From Natrarchaeobius chitinivorans (GTDB taxonomy: Archaea; Halobacteriota; Halobacteria; Halobacteriales; Natrialbaceae), in assembly GCF_003841505.1 (NCBI RefSeq), contig NZ_REGA01000009.1, forward strand, positions 1 through 64,000: DNA of 64,000 nucleotides. The letters run 5' to 3'. Both the position numbers and the translations under genes were made by a program. Shown here in pieces: positions 17,573 to 25,411 of the stretch (positions are counted from its first letter, which is position 1; each line of letters opens with the position of its first letter). Below the pieces are notes generated by a model, which ran no database searches, was not told the DNA's origin, and saw only the letters and a list, made by a program, of their open reading frames with translations.

Positions 17573-17809
17573 ATGGAACCGGACCACGAGGTTCGTCCAC
17601 TGATTAAGCACCGTGAGTTCACATCGCTCTTCAAGGCATGGAACGCACGCTTAGACGCTGATCTCTACGGGCAGCGGAGTCAATCCGAGACTGTCAACTC
17701 AACACTCAAGCGAAAGTACGGTGCGTTCGTCCGCTCACGACGCTGGTGGAAACAATTCCGTGAACTCACCATCGCCTGTCTCGTTCATGATACCGACCGA
17801 TCATTCTGA
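17573..17809 (+). pseudogene. 3' remnant of an IS5-family transposase
   Basis: The 78-residue frame contains VRPLIKHREF, ARLDADLYGQRSQSETVNST, KYGAFVRSRRWWKQFREL and a final CLVHDTDRS. This matches the C-terminal catalytic region of IS5-type DDE transposases (the final E is in SQSETVNS). About two thirds of the protein and the left end are missing, so it is inactive. It borders the accessory segment 17.8-21.3 kb. Confidence 0.8.
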
Positions 17810-17844
17810 GCGGTCAATGCAAGATGAACGTATCATAGAACAGC

Positions 17845-18096
17845 TCAAGCGGATGCAGAACGCCGTTTTGCAGCGTGTACTCCGAGAAGATAGATTGGAA
17901 TGACGAGAAGTTCGACTACGACTAACGCGATGACAGTACTGAAAACGAATGCAAGCCCCACTCCTAGAACGAATACAGATGCTCCTACGACTACCGGGGA
18001 GCGCGAGCCATACTTTTTCGCCTCAGAATAGACGAACCACGAGATGAAAGCTTGTACGACGAGGAATATCGGGATTCCAATACCGAATGCAGGCAT
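17845..18096 (-). CDS. Small three-span membrane protein, unknown
   Basis: 83 residues with hydrophobic stretches IGIPIFLVVQAFISWFVY, SPVVVGASVFVLGVGLAFVF and TVIALVVVELLVIPIYLLG, and a basic tail AAKRRSASA. Base composition is lower in GC than the core genes. The start MPAFGIG is directly at the first helix. No family recognised. It sits between the IS5 remnant and the inverted-repeat-bounded operon. Confidence 0.6.
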   Translation of the reverse strand: MPAFGIGIPIFLVVQAFISWFVYSEAKKYGSRSPVVVGASVFVLGVGLAFVFSTVIALVVVELLVIPIYLLGVHAAKRRSASA

Positions 18097-18447
18097 AGAA
18101 ATATGTTTTCTTTTCGTCTATACAAGTACTTTCGATGAAGATTGTCCACACCTCTTGACGGAGAGATGAGCGGTAACTACGCAGTTCCCATCTACCGACT
18201 GTTTCATTCTACAGTTTACCGTGTCATAGAATACGTCTCCCTTCCTGACGATTATACAACTCACGATCAGCGTTTAGCTGCTAATGTAGTCAGCTAGTTG
18301 CTTTCTCACGGTTGAGACGACGAATCGGGCACGGTGAGAAACATTGTATCACTCTTGACCGACAGATTTGTAACCCACGGCCCTCCGAGCGGAGGTCGTC
18401 GCGTGACAGAACATCGTAATGGGTCTACTAATCCATCGGCTGGTAAT
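18097..18447. other. 350-bp gap containing left inverted-repeat arm
   Basis: AT-richer spacer without a gene. It contains the left arm of a 59-bp inverted repeat (18221-18279). The remaining bases show no recognised signal. Confidence 0.5.
18221..18279 (+). repeat. 59-bp inverted repeat, left arm
   Basis: The stretch from GTGTCATAGAATACG through CCTTCCTGACGATTATAC to CGTTTAGC is the reverse complement of 20828-20886 with about four mismatches. The first 43 bases differ at only one position. The pair encloses a three-gene operon. Confidence 0.85.
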
Positions 18448-18855
18448 TTAGACGACGTCCCTCGAGATGCTGAGTTCGCTGTCGGACCCGTGTAAAACGT
18501 TGATCCAGGCACCACTAGCTGGGCTAATGTCGTCGGTGAGTTCGTCGCTGTCTCGGTCGGTGGCAGCGGTCACGGTTGCCTCGAACTCCGCTCCGATGTC
18601 GAGATCGGGTTTTTTACTCGGTGGCGACCCGTCTTCTTCGGGTCCAGCGAAGCCATCGAAGTCCAACGCCTCGTCGTAGACGACTTCCCCGGTATCGACG
18701 TTGGTGATCGTTACGTCGATCGTGACTGGATTTTCGTGCCAATTGCTGATACGGATGTACTTTGGTTCTTCACCTTCGATGTCCAGACAGCCGGCTGCCA
18801 GGATCGCTCCGACGGCCGCCGCGTTTCCGAGGACCGACCGACGTGTGCTTGGCAT
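18448..18855 (-). CDS. Tat lipoprotein with Ig-like/beta-sandwich domain
   Basis: 135 residues from ATG 18855. MPSTRRSVLGNAAAVGAILA followed by AGCLD is a Tat signal with a lipobox. The mature part has alternating strands (KYIRISNWHENPVTIDVTI and GAEFEATVTAATD) suggesting a small beta-sandwich. Its ATG lies 4 bp after the TGA of the HELLH protein gene, so it is the last gene of a coupled operon. An extra six residues are possible from 18873. Function unknown; it may bind or escort the protease-like protein at the cell surface. Confidence 0.7.
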   Translation of the reverse strand: MPSTRRSVLGNAAAVGAILAAGCLDIEGEEPKYIRISNWHENPVTIDVTITNVDTGEVVYDEALDFDGFAGPEEDGSPPSKKPDLDIGAEFEATVTAATDRDSDELTDDISPASGAWINVLHGSDSELSISRDVV

Positions 18856-18859
18856 CAGT

Positions 18860-19543
18860 TCAATATTCGTCACTCAACCAACGAGTAGCTTCTGATTCGG
18901 TACACCCAGAGAGGTCAGGCGTCCAGTTGGGAGACCCCGAAGGATCACCTTCGTACCCACAGAATTCGGACGGTGGGTGATTGGTGTCAACCCCGGGGAG
19001 CGAAAGTGCATACCCCGTCGCCATCGGCGTAATGGTGGTCTGAAACCAGGATTCCTCAACGTGACCGCAGGAGTGGTCGTCACTTCTAGAAACGTGCGTT
19101 CCTGGACAGTTGTCGTCGCCGTTCATCAACGAGTGGAGGAGTTCGTGTTTGACTATATTTCTGAAAGCACTTTCGCTCCCGATAGAACTCTCCATAAGGT
19201 GCGCATTGGCGACTGCGTAGCAGCTATCATCGGATCGGAAAAAACTCCGGCTAGCACCCGCTGGGACCTCGCTTGACAGGTCGCGTTTGTAGAGGAGAAG
19301 TCCCTGATTACCATCGGGAACGAAGTCCGCATGGACACCTGGAATATCTCCTTCCTCGAGTTCTTCCAGATAGTCACTGTAATCATTGTGGTCGGGGCCA
19401 TCTCGTGTGCCGTGGGAGGTGGCTGAATAGTCAGTCCCAAGTTGGTCCGCGAGGTTTCCAATGGCATCCACCGCCACGCTGAAGGTGTCATCGTCGACGT
19501 CCTCGTCCCGGAACATCGTTATATCCAACGCCGGACTGGACAT
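18860..19543 (-). CDS. Putative zinc metallopeptidase-like protein (HELLH)
   Basis: About 227 residues. The key motif is KHELLHSLMNGDD near residue 137, an HExxH zinc site in which E would be the base; a later histidine (PGTHV or DHSCGHV) could be the third ligand, as in metzincin-like proteases. Four to six cysteines (DDSCYA, DNCPG, HSCGH, FCGYE, SGCTE) suggest disulfides, hence an extracytoplasmic protein, yet no signal peptide is visible. ATG 19543 overlaps the TAA of the upstream gene (TAATG), so the two are tightly coupled and may act as a complex. It could also be a structural relative without activity. Confidence 0.6.
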   Translation of the reverse strand: MSSPALDITMFRDEDVDDDTFSVAVDAIGNLADQLGTDYSATSHGTRDGPDHNDYSDYLEELEEGDIPGVHADFVPDGNQGLLLYKRDLSSEVPAGASRSFFRSDDSCYAVANAHLMESSIGSESAFRNIVKHELLHSLMNGDDNCPGTHVSRSDDHSCGHVEESWFQTTITPMATGYALSLPGVDTNHPPSEFCGYEGDPSGSPNWTPDLSGCTESEATRWLSDEY

Positions 19544-20520
19544 TAGCAACCCACCCCCCTTGTGACGTCGACAAACAGAAGTTCCGACCCGATTCTCGCC
19601 CAGCGACGATCATCGAGGGTCGCAGCCGGATCCACGTCGATGCGCTTGAGGAACTGTGCGACTGCCTCGCTCGGCTCACCTTTCTCGGTGATACCCCCCT
19701 CACTTGCGGCAGTAAGAACTTCTTTTTCCTGGACTGTGAGTAGCGATAATTGATCGTCCACCGCAAGTTGCTTCGTTACGAACCACTCGTCGAATTCCGC
19801 GGCCGTCTTCGCGACAGATTCGGTACGGACATCGTAGACCTCTACGTTCGCCTGCATCGGCCGGAGAGAAAGACGGTGACAATCTCCGGTTTCGTCTTGG
19901 ACGTAGTGGGGGAAATCCACGTCGGCCAACTGGGTCGGAACGTTCTCGGACGCACCGAACACGTACCCGCGCTGGCGGGGCTTTGTGTCATCCACTGAAG
20001 TGTCAGGTTCCGTTTCGAGCAGGTGCAGATACCGCTCGCGGCCGATCGCACCGTGAATTGCCTCCCAAGCAGCGGAGGTGAACTCGTTGACCAGGGTGAC
20101 GGAGTCCGTTCCGAGCTCTTTTCCGTCTACGGACTCGGCGACGAGTACCGGTGTCTCTCTTGTTTCACGACCGGAAAATGAAACGTCGTACTGGTAATAT
20201 TCGTCGTTGACGACGAAGCCAGTACCACGAACCCACGGTCGTTCGTATCGGGTGGTTCGACCGTTTTCGATAGCGGTGTTGATCGTCGACTGTGCATCGT
20301 CAGCGAGCGTCTCGAACTGATCCGGTACGACCACGGCAGGTGACCTGTCGTCGTATCGTTCGATCTCGACAGTCAGGTGTCGGGTTGCACTCCCGGTCTC
20401 GTCCGGGGTTCGTTGTTGATCCTCGTCGCGAGCAGCGGCAACCGTAGTCAATCCAGCAGTTGCCGAAGCTCCTGCCGCAGCGAGGACTATACGGCGGGGA
20501 AGTGGGTTGTCTTTCGACAT
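19543..20520 (-). CDS. Exported protein of unknown function, first gene of IR-bounded operon
   Basis: 325 residues from ATG 20518-20520 (MSKDNPLPRRIVLAAAGASA). The PRR plus hydrophobic stretch is a probable Tat-type signal ending near AAA-RDEDQ. The mature part has no motif I recognise; it contains acidic segments and RPWVRGTGFVVNDEYYQYDV. There is no cysteine until the very last residue. It leads a three-gene operon with the HELLH protein, overlapping it by a stop-start TAATG. The TTTATATT box about 27 bp upstream suggests a leaderless mRNA. Confidence 0.65.
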   Translation of the reverse strand: MSKDNPLPRRIVLAAAGASATAGLTTVAAARDEDQQRTPDETGSATRHLTVEIERYDDRSPAVVVPDQFETLADDAQSTINTAIENGRTTRYERPWVRGTGFVVNDEYYQYDVSFSGRETRETPVLVAESVDGKELGTDSVTLVNEFTSAAWEAIHGAIGRERYLHLLETEPDTSVDDTKPRQRGYVFGASENVPTQLADVDFPHYVQDETGDCHRLSLRPMQANVEVYDVRTESVAKTAAEFDEWFVTKQLAVDDQLSLLTVQEKEVLTAASEGGITEKGEPSEAVAQFLKRIDVDPAATLDDRRWARIGSELLFVDVTRGVGC

Positions 20521-20541
20521 GCATACAATTGTTGGAGACAC

Positions 20542-20553
20542 AATAATATAAAT
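20542..20553 (-). promoter_or_regulatory. TATA box of the secreted-protein operon
   Basis: On the minus strand TTTATATT lies about 27 bp before ATG 20520, inside a markedly AT-rich stretch (20521-20635). This spacing is standard for leaderless haloarchaeal promoters. Confidence 0.5.
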
Positions 20554-20902
20554 TCCTTTACTAGAAAAAACATCATTTTATTCCTTTTATTAATATTCAA
20601 ATTTATATTGTTATTTTCATCACCTGGGTGTTACTAAGAACAGGAGAAGACCGCGATACGAGTCTGCCTTAGGTCACTTTTCTTGAAAGCCTTCGTCAGT
20701 GAGAGTGAACCACTCGATCAAACTGTCCCAACTGATTGTAGCTTCAACTGACCATGTCATACACTGATTCTTTCCCTACACGGTTCGTCGTCTTAATTAT
20801 GAGAAAACAAATACTAACGATATTCCGGCTAAACGCGAATCCTGAGTTGTATAATCGTCAGGAAGGGAGACGTATTCTACGACACGCTATTCTACATTGT
20901 GT
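20554..20902. other. Gap with AT-rich promoter zone and right inverted-repeat arm
   Basis: No gene. 20554-20635 is AT-rich; 20640-20827 shows nothing recognised; 20828-20886 is the right inverted-repeat arm, which ends 16 bp before the PIN pseudogene. Confidence 0.5.
20828..20886 (-). repeat. 59-bp inverted repeat, right arm
   Basis: Reverse complement of 18221-18279 with about four mismatches, running from GCTAAACGCG through GTATAATCGTCAGGAAGGG to TCTACGACAC. Together with the left arm it bounds 2.67 kb holding three coupled genes. The arms could be ends of a cassette or sites for inversion. Confidence 0.85.
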
Positions 20903-21231
20903 ATGAAGAATAGAACTTCAACAGAGCCGGCCGTTCTGGATACGTTCTCATTTCATCAGTGATCTCAACCGGCACGCCCCACGACGTGGTCGTCGCCGGA
21001 TTCGAGGGAGAGTACCAGATAGTCGTATCAGTGGCCACTCTCGGGGAGTTCAGAAAGACGCTGCTCAAGTATCTCGATCGGTTCGAGATGAATGAAGATG
21101 CCGTCCAGAAAGAAGTCGAAACTGTCCGGTATTTCGCAGAATTCGTCGAACCGAGCGAATCGATCCAAGCGGTCGCAGACGATCCCGCCGACGACAAATT
21201 TTTGGAGGCCGCAGTCGCGGGTGACGTATAG
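20903..21231 (+). pseudogene. PIN-domain (VapC/COG1569-like) toxin gene, frameshifted and 3'-truncated
   Basis: ATG 20903 gives MKNRTSTEPAVLDT, the first PIN strand with catalytic D. The expected continuation N-V-L-I-S appears only if AACG is restored after GATACG at 20944: the sequence reads GATACGTTCTC where GATACGAACGTTCTC is expected. This 4-base loss shifts the frame; the downstream frame from 20959 resumes ISTGTPHDVVVAGFEGEYQ to DPADDKFLEAAVAGDV, a standard PIN segment with acidic D-x3-D. It then meets a TAG supplied by family-A repeat copy 2, so the final acidic motif and last strand are missing. No antitoxin gene is visible next to it. Confidence 0.75.
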
Positions 21232-21312
21232 TAGCCACTGGGAGTCAATGCACACCTGATCGCACGACGGCTGTGCGATCAGTGTGTAAATAGTTCCAGT
21301 TGTTACTATAGT
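21226..21312. repeat. Palindromic repeat family A, copy 2 (inverted)
   Basis: From GTATAGTAGCCACTG to GTTGTTACTATAGTG, with a central palindrome TGATCGCACGAC...TGTGCGATCA. Its outer bases provide the TAG that ends the PIN reading frame. Copies 1 and 3 are in the opposite orientation. Confidence 0.85.
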
Positions 21313-21437
21313 GTATCTGGTCTCGGGTGATCAACATCTACTGACGCTCGAGTCGTTTCGCGGAATCGAGATCGTTTCCCCACGGACGTTCTATACGCTT
21401 TTGGAGTGACTGGCCTTATTCCTGACTCATACAGAAG

Positions 21438-21445
21438 TTATATTA
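21438..21445 (+). promoter_or_regulatory. TATA-like box before the structured RNA candidate
   Basis: TTATATTA in an otherwise GC-richer context, ending about 24 bp before the first base pair of the outer stem at 21469. This is the spacing expected between a TATA box and a transcription start. Confidence 0.45.
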
Positions 21446-21468
21446 TCCTGCAGAACGACTGTCACGAT

Positions 21469-21552
21469 GGAAGCCGTACGCTCCAAAAGCGGACGCGGGG
21501 GCATGCGTACGAAATGCCCCGGGTGCAGCAACACCCGAGGCGTGTGGCTTCC
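21469..21552 (+). ncRNA. Candidate structured small RNA or 5' leader
   Basis: GGAAGCC (21469-21475) pairs with GGCTTCC (21546-21552) to close a branched structure. Inside are GGGGCAT/ATGCCCC (21498-21504 with 21514-21520) and CGGGTG/CACCCG (21520-21537). A competing pairing GTACGC (21476-21481) with GCGTAC (21505-21510) would exclude the first arm, so two alternative folds exist. It is not a tRNA, 5S or SRP RNA by length and motifs. It could be an H/ACA-like guide, a stable small RNA or the leader of the zinc-finger gene at 21706. Confidence 0.4.
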
Positions 21553-21705
21553 AAGCTCTCACTCGGTTGCCATGCTTACGTTCCTGCCACCGAGACAAAA
21601 AGGTCTCGCACGACAGCGTCGTATCGCCATCGACTACCGACCGGTCCTCGAGAACACCCGTCCCCCCGCTGGAGTCGTCAGTACACGCCTCGAGAGGACG
21701 CGCCG

Positions 21706-21945
21706 ATGAGTTCCCGGCACGATCCGGGTGACGCGGCCGGCACCGATCGTCCGACGACGATCTGTGATCGCTGTGACGAGTCGATCCCCGAGATTCGAGT
21801 GATCCACGTCGTCGCCGAGCCGTGTCCCGAACTCACGGACCGATACCGGCCCGTCGGTCGGACGTACTGCCCCGACTGCGCCGCCGCCAGCGGCATGCTC
21901 GAGTTTGCGGTCGGTCTTCGAACGTCGCCGACGGAGGCCGAATAG
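21706..21945 (+). CDS. Small zinc-finger protein (two CxxC)
   Basis: 79 residues from ATG 21706 (MSSRHDPGDAAG). TTICDRCDESIPE and RTYCPDCAAASG supply two CxxC pairs about 33 residues apart, a treble-clef or rubredoxin-like zinc site. The rest is acidic and hydrophilic with no DNA-binding helix that I can identify. The frame is open upstream to 21406, but that part overlaps the structured stretch. Such small CPxC proteins are common in haloarchaea and mostly uncharacterised. Confidence 0.7.
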   Translation: MSSRHDPGDAAGTDRPTTICDRCDESIPEIRVIHVVAEPCPELTDRYRPVGRTYCPDCAAASGMLEFAVGLRTSPTEAE

Positions 21946-22100
21946 GCCGCTTTTCCCTCGATTTAATAAGACTCCTGCGCTCGCTACCCGCCACGATTGG
22001 CTCGAGAACGATCGGCCGGCTCGAGAACTATCGTTCGCCACGGCACACCCCAACCGTCAAACGCCACACCACCGAAAAGGCGGTGACGGGTGACTCCTCT

Positions 22101-23300
22101 GTGACCGATTCGAACCGCGGCCCGACGCGTCGAACGTTCCTCCAAAGCGCCATTGCGGTCGGTTCCCTCGCGACCGCCGGCTGCGTCACCCCCCTCGCCG
22201 GTCCATCCGACCCCGACGAGTTCGACGCCGAAACCGTCGCCGAGGGGCTGGTCCATCCGTGGGGACTCGAGTTCCTCCCGGAGGACTCCCGGCTGCTCGT
22301 CACCGAGCGCGAGGGACGGCTGACCGCCGTCGATCGCGAGGACGGTTCGAGTTCGGCCGTAGACGGCGTGCCGCCCGTCCACGACGCCGGTCAGGGCGGA
22401 CTGCTCGACGTTGCTTCCCATCCCGAGTTTCCGAACGAACCGTGGATCTACCTGACCTACGCCGCGACGAACGACGACGGCGAGTCGACAACGCACCTCG
22501 GACGAGGCGAACTCAACCTCGAGGCGGCCACGCTCGAGGAGTTCGAGGTGTTGTACGTCGCCGAGCCGTTCGTCGAGTCGAACGCCCACTACGGTTCTCG
22601 CGTCGTCTTTGGCGAGGACGACGCGCTCTACGTCACCGTCGGTGACCGACAGTTCGACGACTTCGGCCCGGATCACGTTTCGCAGGACCCGACGAACGAC
22701 CTCGGGACCACGATCCGGCTCGAACCGGACGGCTCGATCCCCGAGGATAATCCGTTCGTCGACGACCCAAACGCCGACGACGCGGTCTTCAGCTACGGTC
22801 ACCGGAACGCCCAGGGGATGACCGTCCACCCCGAGACGGGCGAAATATGGCAGAGCGAACACGGCGAGGAGGACGGCGACGAGATCAACGTCCTCGAGGC
22901 GGGCGGCAACTACGGCTGGCCGGTCGCTCACACCGGCTGTGAGTACGGGACCGACGATCCCATCGGCGACGATCCCCGCGAGCGCGCAGACGTGGTCGAC
23001 CCGGTCTACTACTGGGAGTGTAACACGGGCGGCTTTCCGCCCGCCGGCGCGACGTTCTACGACGGTGAGGCGTTCCCCGACTGGCAGGGGGAGCTGTTCG
23101 TCGGGAACCTCGTCGGGGAGTACCTCGGTCACTTCGCCGTCGACGGGAGGGACGTCGAGGAACTCGATCCGCTGCTGGCCGACCGCGGGTGGCGGATTCG
23201 CGACGTCGCGGTCGCCCCCGATACCGGCTTCCTCTACGTCGCAGTGGACGACAGCGATGCACCGGTCGTCCGGCTCGTTCCGCCGGAAACCGACGGTTGA
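22101..23300 (+). CDS. PQQ-dependent aldose sugar dehydrogenase family Tat lipoprotein
   Basis: About 399 residues. RGPTRRTFLQSAIAVGSLA with TAGCVTP is a Tat signal plus lipobox, giving an extracellular membrane-anchored protein. The six-bladed propeller of soluble glucose/aldose dehydrogenase follows: LVHPWGLEFLPED, DAGQGGLLDVASHPEF, HYGSRVVFGEDDALYVTVGD, FSYGHRNAQGMTVHPETGEIW, QSEHGEEDGDEINVLEAGGN and YGWPV. The GHRNxQG and SEHG motifs hold the PQQ/Ca2+ and catalytic His sites. I take GTG 22101; GTG 22083 is also possible. Likely oxidises sugars at the cell surface. Confidence 0.9.
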   Translation: MTDSNRGPTRRTFLQSAIAVGSLATAGCVTPLAGPSDPDEFDAETVAEGLVHPWGLEFLPEDSRLLVTEREGRLTAVDREDGSSSAVDGVPPVHDAGQGGLLDVASHPEFPNEPWIYLTYAATNDDGESTTHLGRGELNLEAATLEEFEVLYVAEPFVESNAHYGSRVVFGEDDALYVTVGDRQFDDFGPDHVSQDPTNDLGTTIRLEPDGSIPEDNPFVDDPNADDAVFSYGHRNAQGMTVHPETGEIWQSEHGEEDGDEINVLEAGGNYGWPVAHTGCEYGTDDPIGDDPRERADVVDPVYYWECNTGGFPPAGATFYDGEAFPDWQGELFVGNLVGEYLGHFAVDGRDVEELDPLLADRGWRIRDVAVAPDTGFLYVAVDDSDAPVVRLVPPETDG

Positions 23301-23459
23301 ACCAGCGTTGTGGCGGTCCGCACGAGGAGTTTCGACGTAAAATGAACAGAATTTGCGTATCGACCGTTCGAATTGCGACCAGTCGTGGCTCGTGTGGGTC
23401 GTCTCGGACATTCGTTCTCTAGTCTAGTGCTTATTATCTAGTAGCTTCCACGTAGACCG

Positions 23460-24374
23460 ATGCACGAATTACGACCGGCCCCATCGCTGCAGACGCTCGA
23501 CGACCTCGTCGAAACGACGTTCACGGTCGACGGTGATGACGACGGAGAGTTTCGGTTGACGGAACTCGATACGTCGCGGGACACCGTCGACGATTGGGAA
23601 CAGTTCACGTTGATCTTCGACGGTCTTGAGGGGAGGCCCCTCGACGGGAAGATGTACCGGCTGGTCGGTGAGGACGGTGAGTGGTTCGATCTCACGCTCA
23701 GCCCGACGCCGAGCGGACGCTCCGACCCGGAGGACGTATATTACGAAGCGGTGCTCTCCCGGGAAGTCCCCGGTCGGCAGGCGATCGACGGATCAGATAA
23801 TTCCGCTGAGGTTGAGAACGCGGCCGTCGGCGCGTCTCAGCTCTCCATCGAGGAGTACATGGGTGGGATTAGCATGTTTGCTGGATCGTTCGCTCCGAAA
23901 GGGTTCATGATGTGTGACGGGCGTCCGCTTCAGGTCCAGAACTACCAGGCGTTGTTCAGCTTACTCGGGACGACCTACGGCGGGAACGGACAGACGACGT
24001 TCCGGGTCCCCAATCTGACCGGTCGAACCCCCATCGGAGCGGGACGGGGCACGGGGCGGACCTCTCGAGAACTCGGCGAAACTGGTGGGGCGGAACAGGT
24101 CACGCTAACGGAAAGAGAGCTACCAGCGCACGGGCACGAAGCACGGTCGGATTTACCAGTGAGTAGATCCCTTGGAAACACCGGAGCACCGAGCGGAAAT
24201 CGTCTCGCCCGATCTGACGACGTGGATATCTACGCAGAGTCGACCGGCGGACAGATGGCCGTCGAGACCACCATCGGTGACGCAGGTGGGAGCGCACCGC
24301 ACGATAATATGCCGCCGTATCTGGCGATCAACTACGTCATCGCCGTACGGGGAACATACCCACAGCGGCCCTGA
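23460..24374 (+). CDS. Phage tail collar (MdpB-like) protein fused to N-terminal DUF6916-like domain
   Basis: 304 residues. About residues 8-105 (TLDDLVETTFTV to DVYYEAVLSREVPG) resemble the DUF6916 family often encoded beside tail-collar genes in bacteria. From about residue 135 a complete collar domain follows: GGISMFAGSFAPKGFMMCDG, NYQALFSLLGTTYGGNGQTT, FRVPNLTGRTPIG, then LTERELPAHGHEA and the final NMPPYLAINYVIAVRGT. Collar proteins of this kind are tail-fibre-like surface proteins in contractile systems, but no other tail genes are nearby. Its TGA is the first three bases of family-B repeat copy 3. Cellular role unknown. Confidence 0.8.
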   Translation: MHELRPAPSLQTLDDLVETTFTVDGDDDGEFRLTELDTSRDTVDDWEQFTLIFDGLEGRPLDGKMYRLVGEDGEWFDLTLSPTPSGRSDPEDVYYEAVLSREVPGRQAIDGSDNSAEVENAAVGASQLSIEEYMGGISMFAGSFAPKGFMMCDGRPLQVQNYQALFSLLGTTYGGNGQTTFRVPNLTGRTPIGAGRGTGRTSRELGETGGAEQVTLTERELPAHGHEARSDLPVSRSLGNTGAPSGNRLARSDDVDIYAESTGGQMAVETTIGDAGGSAPHDNMPPYLAINYVIAVRGTYPQRP

Positions 24375-24457
24375 TACGGACTGCTGTACCGATGTACCGG
24401 CGCACCTGCCGCCCGGGTCGGGGGTGCGCCGGTAATGGCTTACAGCAAACCGTATGA
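24372..24457. repeat. Palindromic repeat family B, copy 3
   Basis: An 86-bp palindrome from TGATACGGACTGCTGTACC to TTACAGCAAACCGTATGA, with inner stem GGCGCACCTGCC...GGGGTGCGCC. The first three bases are the stop codon of the collar-protein gene. Confidence 0.85.
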
Positions 24458-24524
24458 AACACCGTTTTCGTCCGGAGATCTGCTCGGACACAGTTCCACT
24501 CGGTTTCTCGGTCTCCGTTGTTCG

Positions 24525-25301
24525 TTATTCGAGGAACTCCTCGACGGGGGTACCTCGTGACCAACACCGTTCGAACAGGCCGTAGAGCCAGCTTCGGGCT
24601 TCGGGAGCATCGCTTATCGCGAGGACTGTTGCGATCCCGGTCTCGTCGTTTGCGCCAACGGTAACGACGTCTTCGTGGAGGGCAAACGAGAACGGTATCC
24701 GTTCAGAGACCCGTATCGTTACGTTCTCCGCGACGATGATCTCGTCTAGGAGGTCCGGGGTAAGGTTTCGAAACGTCGCGAGGACCTTCGGTGTCAGACA
24801 CATTTCGACGTCCATTCCCGAGTTTCGAATCTCTGTCGTCCCCCTGACGATGGAATCTCGTGAGCCCATTGCGGGAATCGCAAATCGGATCCGGTCGGAA
24901 GTCTCCCAGAGATCCATCGCGCGATCGGTCGCTACGTACGGGTTGGTTTCGGTCGCAACGACGAGTTCGGCGTCGATGAGCAGGTGAGCGTTCGCTGCGA
25001 GTTCTTGCGAACTCACCCCCATCAGGAGTGGTTCGAGTCGGTCGATCGCCGTCACGGAATCGAGAAAGCGGTTCGTGGCCTCGAGCACTACCGCTCCTCG
25101 CTGGGTCGTCCGAAATCCATCCGGAGTCTGTTCGAGAAACTCGTTCTGCTCGAGAGCATCCGTCGCGCGGTAGACCGTTGCGCGAGAGCGATCGACTCGA
25201 TCCGCGATCTCGCTTCGAGTCAGCGGTGTCCCGGAACAGACAGAGAGAATGTCCGCTCGGTTACCGACAGACAGCGCATCCTGAAGCGCACTTGTATTCA
25301 T
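24525..25301 (-). CDS. Winged-helix transcriptional regulator (haloarchaeal type)
   Basis: 258 residues. The N-terminal winged helix (VGNRADILSVCSGTPLTRSEI, DRSRATVYRATDALEQ, TPDGFRTTQRG) precedes a ligand-type C-terminal domain ending FALHEDVVTVGANDETG and SWLYGLFERCW, the same class as the regulator at 9697. It diverges from the giant surface-protein gene with about 110 bp between the starts, so it is a candidate regulator of that gene. An AT-rich sequence around 25305-25345 may hold its own promoter. Confidence 0.8.
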   Translation of the reverse strand: MNTSALQDALSVGNRADILSVCSGTPLTRSEIADRVDRSRATVYRATDALEQNEFLEQTPDGFRTTQRGAVVLEATNRFLDSVTAIDRLEPLLMGVSSQELAANAHLLIDAELVVATETNPYVATDRAMDLWETSDRIRFAIPAMGSRDSIVRGTTEIRNSGMDVEMCLTPKVLATFRNLTPDLLDEIIVAENVTIRVSERIPFSFALHEDVVTVGANDETGIATVLAISDAPEARSWLYGLFERCWSRGTPVEEFLE

Positions 25302-25380
25302 ATCTGATAAGATACCACCACTGATATAATTGTTCGCCAGTGAGACAGTTGTTCAGTAATGGAACGTCCATAAAAGAAAG

Positions 25381-25387
25381 TAATATA
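25381..25387 (+). promoter_or_regulatory. TATA box of the giant surface-protein gene
   Basis: TAATATA lies 25-31 bp before ATG 25412. This supports a leaderless transcript beginning at that ATG rather than the earlier in-frame ATGs at 25340 or 25391. Confidence 0.5.
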
Positions 25388-25411
25388 GATATGGAATATA
25401 TTTTGTTAACA

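Larger units (their letters stand above)
21313..21705. other. 393-bp gap with candidate structured RNA
   Basis: No convincing protein gene. It contains a TATA-like box (21438-21445) followed by a strongly self-complementary stretch (21469-21552), described separately. A further CGAGAC/GTCTCG hairpin is at 21591-21608. Confidence 0.5.

Noticed and set aside
17573-17809. Active IS5 element
   Set aside because: Only the C-terminal third of the transposase is present.
21984-23411. 475-codon minus frame opposite the sugar dehydrogenase
   Set aside because: Antisense shadow; the plus strand has a full Tat signal, lipobox and propeller motifs.
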